Of a DNA stretch of 6,984 bases, positions 1 to 4,553 are shown piece after piece. This DNA comes from Desulfuromonadales bacterium. Its GTDB lineage: Bacteria; Desulfobacterota; Desulfuromonadia; Desulfuromonadales; BM103. The translations under genes were made by a program, and so were the position numbers. Location: NCBI GenBank assembly GCA_029859485.1, contig JAOUDB010000140.1:1-6984 (forward strand), written 5' to 3'. Position 1 is the stretch's first letter. Each line of letters opens with the position of its first letter. The notes beneath the pieces were generated by a model. The model was given only the letters and a program-made list of their open reading frames with translations, ran no database searches and was not told the DNA's origin.

Positions 1-596
1 ACTGCAATATCTACCTGCAGACGAAGAGCAGCGCAGAGCGGGTCATGGCCTCGGTCACCCAGTACCTCGAAGAACAGCTAAAGCTCAAGGTCAATCGGAG
101 TAAAAGTGCCGTTGACCGCCCGTGGAATCGCAGTTTCCTCGGCTACAGTATGACGTTTCACAAAAAGCCTCGCCTAAAGGTTGCGGCGGCCAGCGTGAAA
201 CGGCATAAGGCCAGAATTAAAGGGATACTGCGACGAGGACGAGGTCGGAATCTGACGAAGGTCATCGAAGAACTGACGCCTGTCATGCGCGGCTGGATTA
301 ACTATTATCGGTTCGCAGAGGTTAAAGGTGTTTTCGAAGGGCTGGACCAATGGATACGGCGTAAGTTACGCTGCATCCTCTGGCGTCAGTGGAAGCGGCC
401 CTGGACTCGTGCCAAACGGATGATGCAACGCGGACTGAGAGAAGCACATGCTTTCTGCTCGGCTTCTAATGGGCGAGGTCCTTGGTGGAACGCCGGAGCA
501 AGCCATATGAATCTTGCTTGCCCGACGTCCTATTTCTCAAAAGCGGGACTGTTCAGCTATATGAATCAGTTCCATCGTTTTCAACACACTTCGTGA
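1..596 (+). CDS. ltrA: Group II intron reverse transcriptase/maturase, C-terminal part (partial)
   Basis: The protein encoded by a group II intron copies the intron into DNA and binds its RNA to help splicing. The frame is open from position 3 and reads CNIYLQTKSSAERVM before the first ATG at 45. That is the usual sequence right after the catalytic YADD motif, so the true start lies upstream of the window and ATG 45 is internal. Later landmarks are SFLGYSM (about nt 132-152), the maturase signature RGWINYYR (about nt 288-311) and NGRGPWWNAG (from nt 468). The basic, tryptophan-rich tail is typical of thumb/domain X. No HNH endonuclease domain follows, so target cleavage would have to occur without one. 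The TGA at 594-596 directly abuts ribozyme domain V. The ltrA symbol is used in its generic sense. Confidence 0.92.
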   Translation, partial: CNIYLQTKSSAERVMASVTQYLEEQLKLKVNRSKSAVDRPWNRSFLGYSMTFHKKPRLKVAAASVKRHKARIKGILRRGRGRNLTKVIEELTPVMRGWINYYRFAEVKGVFEGLDQWIRRKLRCILWRQWKRPWTRAKRMMQRGLREAHAFCSASNGRGPWWNAGASHMNLACPTSYFSKAGLFSYMNQFHRFQHTS

Positions 597-628
597 ACCG
601 CCGTGTACGGAACCGTACGCACGGTGGT
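597..628 (+). ncRNA. Group II intron domain V (catalytic hairpin)
   Basis: Domain V is the catalytic core hairpin of the ribozyme. Positions 597-605 pair with 620-628 over nine base pairs, with one G-U wobble at 600/625. The upper helix closes on a GAAC tetraloop at 610-613. If U606 also pairs with G619, the two-nucleotide bulge is A617-C618 and the catalytic triad falls at 599-601 as CGC with its usual G-U pair. This matches the known AGC/CGC consensus. In that register the upper helix has only three base pairs, shorter than the more common five. The fold was made by eye. Confidence 0.85.
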
Positions 629-630
629 GT

Positions 631-664
631 GGGAGGACGGCGGGGGTAACCCCGCCTCCTACCC
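631..664 (+). ncRNA. Group II intron domain VI with branch-point A661
   Basis: Domain VI provides the bulged adenosine whose 2'-OH attacks the 5' splice site. GGCGGGG at 639-645 pairs with CCCCGCC at 650-656 around a GTAA (GNRA-type) loop. AGGA at 634-637 pairs with TCCT at 657-660, with C638 unpaired, and GGG at 631-633 pairs with CCC at 662-664. This leaves A661 as a single bulged base, the expected branch point. Linker G629-T630 separates it from domain V. Confidence 0.85.
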
Positions 665-696
665 GATCTTTTAGTTTGAAGCTACGGATAATTAGT

Positions 697-701
697 AAAG
701 G
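697..701 (+). promoter_or_regulatory. Ribosome binding site for the phosphatase gene
   Basis: AAAGG lies 8 nt before the ATG at 710. It supports that start, which also yields a clean signal peptide. It lies downstream of the intron's 3' splice site, so it belongs to the host gene. Confidence 0.6.
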
Positions 702-709
702 TTTACGTT

Positions 710-2419
710 ATGAAATCAGCTAAGTTGAAGGTTATGTTTGGTCTTTTGATGTGTTTTTTCATGCTGACTGTGTCTGTTGTACAGGCGAGTTCTGCTCCAA
801 AATTGGTATTACAGATCACCATTGATGCCCTGCGAGGCGATCTACCGACCCGTTACTATGACCGCCTGGGTGAAAACGGTTTCCGCTACCTCTGGGAGAA
901 GGGGACCGTCTATAAGGATGCTCATCATGCTCACGCCAACACCGAGACCATCGTCGGTCATGCAACCCTGGCGACCGGAGCGCACCCTGCCACACACGGT
1001 ATGATCGGCAACGTCTGGTTTGACCGCACCGAAAACCGGACCATGTATAACATCGAGGATGACCGTTATAAGCTGCTGACGGTCGGCGCTGGTGTCGACC
1101 AGGATGCCGAGATCGATTCGACCCAGAAGGCGGCCAAGAGCGACGGTCGCTCGCCGTCAGCGATCATGGTCACAACGACCGGCGATGAGCTGGCGCTCAA
1201 TACCGCCGGCCGTGCCAAGGTTTTTGCAGTGTCGGTCAAGGATCGCGGCGCCGTTTCGATGGCCGGACATGCCGGTAAAGCCTTCTGGTTCTCCAAGGCC
1301 AGTGGTGAATTCGTGACCAGCAATTACTACTACGACGCTTACCCCGAATGGGTCAGCGAGTGGAACGCGCGCAAGCTCTCCTCAGCCTATTCCGGCAAAG
1401 CCTGGGAGCTGTTGCATGATCAGGGCAGCTACCTGTTCGGCGATGCCGATGACAAGGCCTGGGAAACCGACCTGGCCGGCTTCGGCAGGACTTTCCCGCA
1501 CCCCTACGGAGAAGCGGACGGCAAATACTACACAACCCTGTTGACGCTGAGCCCAGCCGGGGATGAGTTGACCCTGTCTTTTGCCAAGGAATTGATCAGC
1601 AAGGAGCAGTTGGGCCAGGATGATGTTCCCGATTTTCTCGGCGTCAGTTTCTCTTCCACCGATTACGTTGGACACATTTTCGGTCCGTCCAGCCTGGAAA
1701 CAGAAGACAACCTGTTGCGCCTTGATCGGTCGCTTGCCGATCTGCTGGCCTTCATTGACAAGCAGGTTGGTCTCGACAATACGCTGATCGTCCTTTCTGC
1801 TGACCACGGGGGCCCGGAGGTGCCTGGCTACCTGAATGAATTCGGCATTGACGCTGGCTATTCTGACCCTGAAAAATGGGACAAGCAGCCGGCTCTGGCG
1901 GCTTTAAAAAATGAGTTCGGTGTCGATAAGGAGCTGATTTCCGGCTACAATCACCCTTATGTCTACCTCAATCAAGAGGTGATCCAGCAACGTGAGCTGG
2001 ATCCACGCGCGGTTGAGCAGGCGATCGCTGCAGAGCTGCTGCAATTCGAGGGAATTGCCCAGGCCGTCGGCAGCACTGCATTGCGTGAGGGAAACCTGCC
2101 GGATACCGCGCTGAACCAGGCAATCCTCAAGAACTTCAACCCGAACCGTTCCGGTGACATCTATGTGGTCTTTAAACCGCATTGGTTTATTAATGATTTT
2201 GACGGCCTGAGTGTGGCCGCGACCCATGGTTCCCCCTGGAAGTATGATACCTACGTGCCGATTGTTTTTGTCGGAGCGAATATCCCCGCGCAGCATATCG
2301 AACGCCGGGTGCTGACCGTTGATGTTGCGCCAACTCTGACAGCGCTTCTTGGTATCAAGCCGCCTTCGGGAGCGGCGGGCGTTCCGTTGGTTGAAGTCTT
2401 TGGCGGGCAAGCACGATAA
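710..2419 (+). CDS. Secreted PafA/PhoK-like alkaline phosphatase
   Basis: This is an alkaline phosphatase superfamily enzyme that hydrolyses phosphate monoesters in the periplasm or outside the cell to release phosphate. Residues 1-26 form a signal peptide: a basic start, a hydrophobic stretch, and probable cleavage after VQA. The two-zinc site is complete by motif: D39 (ITIDALRGD), nucleophile T80 (TETIVGHATL), D318 and H322 (STDYVGH), D365-H366 (SADHGG) and H506 (ATHGSP). N101 and the K177-x-R179 pair (SVKDRG) match the phosphate-binding residues N100, K162 and R164 of PafA. This favours a monoesterase over a diesterase or sulfatase. The 569-residue length fits the family. The gene stands alone, with the intron 5' and a hairpin 3'. 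No Pho box was identified. Phosphodiesterase activity is the main alternative. Confidence 0.88.
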   Translation: MKSAKLKVMFGLLMCFFMLTVSVVQASSAPKLVLQITIDALRGDLPTRYYDRLGENGFRYLWEKGTVYKDAHHAHANTETIVGHATLATGAHPATHGMIGNVWFDRTENRTMYNIEDDRYKLLTVGAGVDQDAEIDSTQKAAKSDGRSPSAIMVTTTGDELALNTAGRAKVFAVSVKDRGAVSMAGHAGKAFWFSKASGEFVTSNYYYDAYPEWVSEWNARKLSSAYSGKAWELLHDQGSYLFGDADDKAWETDLAGFGRTFPHPYGEADGKYYTTLLTLSPAGDELTLSFAKELISKEQLGQDDVPDFLGVSFSSTDYVGHIFGPSSLETEDNLLRLDRSLADLLAFIDKQVGLDNTLIVLSADHGGPEVPGYLNEFGIDAGYSDPEKWDKQPALAALKNEFGVDKELISGYNHPYVYLNQEVIQQRELDPRAVEQAIAAELLQFEGIAQAVGSTALREGNLPDTALNQAILKNFNPNRSGDIYVVFKPHWFINDFDGLSVAATHGSPWKYDTYVPIVFVGANIPAQHIERRVLTVDVAPTLTALLGIKPPSGAAGVPLVEVFGGQAR

Positions 2420-2438
2420 GGCCCTTTCTTTTCGGATT

Positions 2439-2477
2439 GGGGGCACTTACATGAGACTCTTCAGTGTGAGTGCCTCC
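2439..2477 (+). terminator. Strong stem-loop after the phosphatase gene (possible terminator or 3'-end hairpin)
   Basis: Positions 2439-2451 pair with 2465-2477 over 13 bp, with two G-U wobbles (2441/2475 and 2448/2468). Inside the loop, TGA at 2452-2454 can pair with TCA at 2461-2463. The hairpin starts 20 nt after the phosphatase stop codon. No T-tract follows on either strand, so it is not a textbook intrinsic terminator. It could be a 3'-end stabilising or processing structure, or act with Rho. It supports treating the phosphatase and the downstream bc cluster as separate transcripts. Confidence 0.45.
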
Positions 2478-2595
2478 TCAGTGAAGAACAGAAGAGGCCT
2501 GCTCTGATCATCCCAGCTTTAAGTTTTATTTAACCTGCCTTTATGCTAAAGTCCGACCTAAGTTACTAATCACATTGAAGTTAGCGTAACCAAGT

Positions 2596-2607
2596 ACCTC
2601 GGGACGA
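2596..2607 (+). repeat. Heptamer-type intergenic repeat, copy 1 (ACCTCGGGACGA)
   Basis: This is a single GGGACGA unit preceded by ACCTC, 10 nt before the cytochrome b start codon. The same 12-mer recurs exactly at 4498-4509. The GGGA at 2601-2604 is also the only purine-rich, Shine-Dalgarno-like stretch near this ATG, although its spacing (13 nt) is long. Confidence 0.55.
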
Positions 2608-2617
2608 TTAATTTCTC

Positions 2618-3892
2618 ATGAAGCAATCCAGGCGGTCGATCACCGATCTTATCCTGCACCTGCATCCGCACACCGTGCCCCGGGAAACGCTACGAGTTTC
2701 TCTGAGCTGGGGATTGGGCGGGATGGCCGCGGTGCTGGTCGGCCTGTTGTTTCTGACTGGCATCCTGCAACTCTTCGTTTACCAATCGTCTGTTCATCAA
2801 GCCTATGCCTCTGTTCTGACCCTGACCCGGGAGGTGCCCTTCGGCTTGTGGGTCCGCAATATTCATCACTGGAGTGCCAACCTGCTGGTTGTTGCTGCCG
2901 TGCTGCACCTGCTGCGGGTAGCTTTGACCGGCGCGTTCGGGCAGGGCAGGCGCCTCAACTGGGTCGTCGGCCTGTTCCTGCTTTTCCTGCTGCTCTCTGC
3001 TAACTTCACCGGCTATCTGCTGCCCTGGGACCAGCTTGCTTACTGGGCAGTTACCATCTGCACCAGCATGCTCGGCTACATTCCGATCTGCGGGCCCTGG
3101 CTACTGGAACTCTTCCGCGGCGGTTCAGAAGTCGGTGGCCCGACCCTGGCCAATTTCTTTGTCCTGCATGTCGCCTTCATCCCCGGCAGCCTGTTTGTCC
3201 TGATGCTCTGGCACTTCTGGTTGGTTCGCCGGGCCGGCGGCCTGGTGCAGGTTAAAAAGGACGAACAGGTTCCAGTCGACCGTGTGCCGACCGTCCCCGA
3301 CCTGGTGGTACGTGAAGCGGCCTTCGGTCTGTTGCTGATCGCTTTTGTGCTGATTCTGGCGATTGTCTGGGACGCTCCCTTGCTGGAGCAGGCCAACCCG
3401 GGCATGAGCCCCAATCCGGCCAAAGCCCCCTGGTATTTCCTCGGCTTCCAGGAGCTGCTGCTGCACCTGCACCCGGTCTTCGCCACCCTTGTCTGGCCGC
3501 TGATGGGTGCTCTGGCTTTTCTGTGTGTCCCATTCTGGGCCGACAGCTCTCTACCGACTGGAGTCTGGTTCGGATCAGCGCGTGGGCGGACTTTGGCGGT
3601 CTGGACTTCAGCGGTTGGCGCGGGGGCAACCCTGGCCCTTGTCTTGACAGACAACCTGTTGCTGCAGTCGGCCGCGCCGGTGTCCAATACCCTGATGACT
3701 CGTGGCCTGCTGCCGACGGGTTTGTTGATTGCCCTGTTGGCAGGCCTTTACTTTTTGCTGGTCAGGAAACTGAAATACACGCGTGCCGAGACCGTGATGG
3801 CCGGCATCATCCTGACGTTGGTTGTATTGACGGTCTGCACGATTATCGGCGTCTGGTTTCGTGGTCCGGAGATGCATTTGAGTTGGCCTTAG
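2618..3892 (+). CDS. Cytochrome b of a bc-type complex (fused b6 plus subunit IV type)
   Basis: This is the membrane subunit of a quinol:cytochrome c oxidoreductase-like complex, which oxidises (mena)quinol and carries electrons across the membrane on two b hemes. The N-terminal half resembles cytochrome b6. Likely heme ligands are H83 and H97 on helix B (NIHHWSA and AVLHLL) and H184 and H199 on helix D. The 15-residue step from H184 to H199 is the b6/Firmicute pattern rather than the 14 of mitochondrial-type bc1. SANFTGYLLPWDQLAYWA is the conserved helix C to cd region. The C-terminal half resembles subunit IV, but the Qo motif reads APWY (270-273). Roughly nine membrane helices are visible. 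The last (about 391-413) is extra, ending WFRGPEMHLSWP. At the position of the b6f heme c_n cysteine there is G32. An in-frame TAA at 2609 fixes ATG 2618 as the first ATG. It heads a three-gene cluster. Confidence 0.93.
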   Translation: MKQSRRSITDLILHLHPHTVPRETLRVSLSWGLGGMAAVLVGLLFLTGILQLFVYQSSVHQAYASVLTLTREVPFGLWVRNIHHWSANLLVVAAVLHLLRVALTGAFGQGRRLNWVVGLFLLFLLLSANFTGYLLPWDQLAYWAVTICTSMLGYIPICGPWLLELFRGGSEVGGPTLANFFVLHVAFIPGSLFVLMLWHFWLVRRAGGLVQVKKDEQVPVDRVPTVPDLVVREAAFGLLLIAFVLILAIVWDAPLLEQANPGMSPNPAKAPWYFLGFQELLLHLHPVFATLVWPLMGALAFLCVPFWADSSLPTGVWFGSARGRTLAVWTSAVGAGATLALVLTDNLLLQSAAPVSNTLMTRGLLPTGLLIALLAGLYFLLVRKLKYTRAETVMAGIILTLVVLTVCTIIGVWFRGPEMHLSWP

Positions 3893-3896
3893 GGCC

Positions 3897-3924
3897 GTGA
3901 CGCGGAACGCGGTACGAGGGACGT
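3897..3924 (+). repeat. Heptamer repeat array, copy 2 (four degenerate units)
   Basis: Four consecutive 7-bp units follow the cytochrome b stop codon: GTGACGC (3897), GGAACGC (3904), GGTACGA (3911) and GGGACGT (3918). All share a G-N-N-A-C-G-N pattern. The block begins 5 nt after the stop. It overlaps the upstream GTG at 3923 that could be mistaken for the Rieske start. Confidence 0.65.
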
Positions 3925-3976
3925 GGAAATCTATGATCTAGATCTGCGTGCATGGCTTTTATCTGCGGCTAAGAAT

Positions 3977-3980
3977 AAGG
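3977..3980 (+). promoter_or_regulatory. Ribosome binding site deciding the Rieske start
   Basis: AAGG lies 8 nt before ATG 3989. The alternative GTG at 3923 lies inside the heptamer repeat and lacks a convincing ribosome binding site. This supports initiation at 3989. Confidence 0.6.
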
Positions 3981-3988
3981 TTTTAAAG

Positions 3989-4498
3989 ATGGTTGAAAAC
4001 CAAAATAAAGAAACGACAGAAAATCCTGACCGCCGCCGGTTCCTGAACCAAGTCTGGGCGTTTTTTGGTCTCGTGGCTGCAGCCGAATTCGGCTGGCTGG
4101 GTCTGTCGTTCATGAACTCACGCAAGGAGCGCAATCGTCCGGCCAAGACGGAGAGTATTGTCACTGCCGGGTCAGTCGAACGGTTCACGCCGGGCACAGT
4201 GACCGCTGTTCCTGTTGGTCAGTTCTACTTGGCTTGTTTGGGTGATGGCAGTTTCCTCGCTTTATCGCGAACCTGCACTCATCTTGGCTGTTCGGTGCCC
4301 TGGGACGAAGAGAAGAACAAGTTTGTCTGCCCGTGCCATGGCTCCACGTTCAGCCTGACAGGTGAAGTGCTGACGGCACCTGCTCCGCGGCCACTGGATA
4401 CTTATCCGGTGCGGATTGAGAACGGGATTGTGAAGGTTGATACTTCTGTCACGCAGAAACGTGAGAGGTTTGAACCGGCACAGGCGACACGGATTTGA
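3989..4498 (+). CDS. Rieske [2Fe-2S] iron-sulfur protein of the bc-type complex
   Basis: This subunit takes the high-potential electron from quinol at cytochrome b and passes it to the c-type cytochrome on the outer face of the membrane. Numbering is from ATG 3989 (169 residues). A Tat-like motif, RRRFL (15-19), is followed by one membrane helix (about 22-42), the usual signal anchor of Rieske proteins. The cluster motifs are intact: CTHLGC gives ligands C96 and H98 plus disulfide C101, and CPCHG gives C114 and H117 plus disulfide C116. The fold ends with the PAPRPLDTYPV loop and a short polar tail. ATG 3989 is preferred over GTG 3923: it has a well-placed AAGG, and the 22 extra residues would come from repeat-containing leader sequence. 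The gene starts 96 nt after cytochrome b and ends 55 nt before the multiheme cytochrome. Confidence 0.93.
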   Translation: MVENQNKETTENPDRRRFLNQVWAFFGLVAAAEFGWLGLSFMNSRKERNRPAKTESIVTAGSVERFTPGTVTAVPVGQFYLACLGDGSFLALSRTCTHLGCSVPWDEEKNKFVCPCHGSTFSLTGEVLTAPAPRPLDTYPVRIENGIVKVDTSVTQKRERFEPAQATRI

Positions 4499-4523
4499 CC
4501 TCGGGACGAGGGACGCGAAAGGC
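4498..4523 (+). repeat. Heptamer repeat array, copy 3
   Basis: After ACCTC come GGGACGA (4503), GGGACGC (4510) and the diverged GAAAGGC (4517). The first 12 bases equal copy 1 exactly, and ACGAGGGACG (4506-4515) equals part of copy 2 (3914-3923). The first A is the last base of the Rieske stop codon. Confidence 0.6.
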
Positions 4524-4525
4524 TA

Positions 4526-4538
4526 GGGGACTGTCTCC
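4526..4538 (+). repeat. Short imperfect palindrome GGGGACTGTCTCC
   Basis: GGGGAC and GTCTCC form a 6-bp dyad with one G-U mismatch around a central T, immediately after the heptamer array and 15 nt before the next start codon. The one-base centre makes an RNA hairpin of full length impossible without opening inner pairs. It could be a protein-binding dyad or a decayed REP-like palindrome. No function is assigned. Confidence 0.35.
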
Positions 4539-4553
4539 GGATTATCAAAACAA

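Larger units (their letters stand above)
1..667 (+). mobile_element. Group II intron, 3' portion (5' part outside the window)
   Basis: This is a retrotransposing self-splicing intron: a ribozyme carrying its own reverse transcriptase/maturase. The window holds the C-terminal part of the protein gene, then domain V, a 2-nt linker and domain VI. Domain VI folds with a bulged A at 661, and the sequence then ends CCCGAT. This places the 3' splice site after T667, six nucleotides past the branch A, which is normal spacing. The 3' exon starts at C668, so the element sits 42 bp upstream of the phosphatase start codon, in the same orientation and outside any gene I can see. The reading frame and both ribozyme domains look undamaged. 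Whether the whole intron is intact cannot be judged because its 5' end lies outside the window. Confidence 0.9.

Noticed and set aside
45..596. Treating ATG 45 as the start of a small stand-alone maturase gene
   Set aside because: The frame stays open to the left edge, and the residues before ATG 45 match the conserved sequence after YADD, so this is the tail of a longer protein.
676..692. GATAAT at 687 and TTGAAG at 676 as promoter boxes for the phosphatase
   Set aside because: The two boxes are only a few bases apart, and no -35 match sits 16-18 bp before GATAAT.
1382..1807. Long open frame on the minus strand inside the phosphatase gene
   Set aside because: It is the antisense shadow of a gene with clear catalytic motifs, shows no recognisable domain and has no supporting ribosome binding site.
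2518..2547. Possible sigma70-like promoter TTTAAG with TATGCT (18-bp spacer) upstream of cytochrome b
   Set aside because: The -35 box matches only three of six consensus bases and several equally poor pairs exist in this AT-rich stretch. A promoter is likely somewhere here, but this pair is not convincing.
3076..3687. 203-codon minus-strand open frame inside cytochrome b
   Set aside because: The composition (many R, P, S and T) is what antisense of a leucine-rich membrane protein gives. The + strand gene is certain.
3935..3944. Perfect 10-bp palindrome GATCTAGATC in the leader of the Rieske gene
   Set aside because: It is short, A-T rich at the centre and single-copy in the window. There is nothing to support a binding site beyond symmetry.
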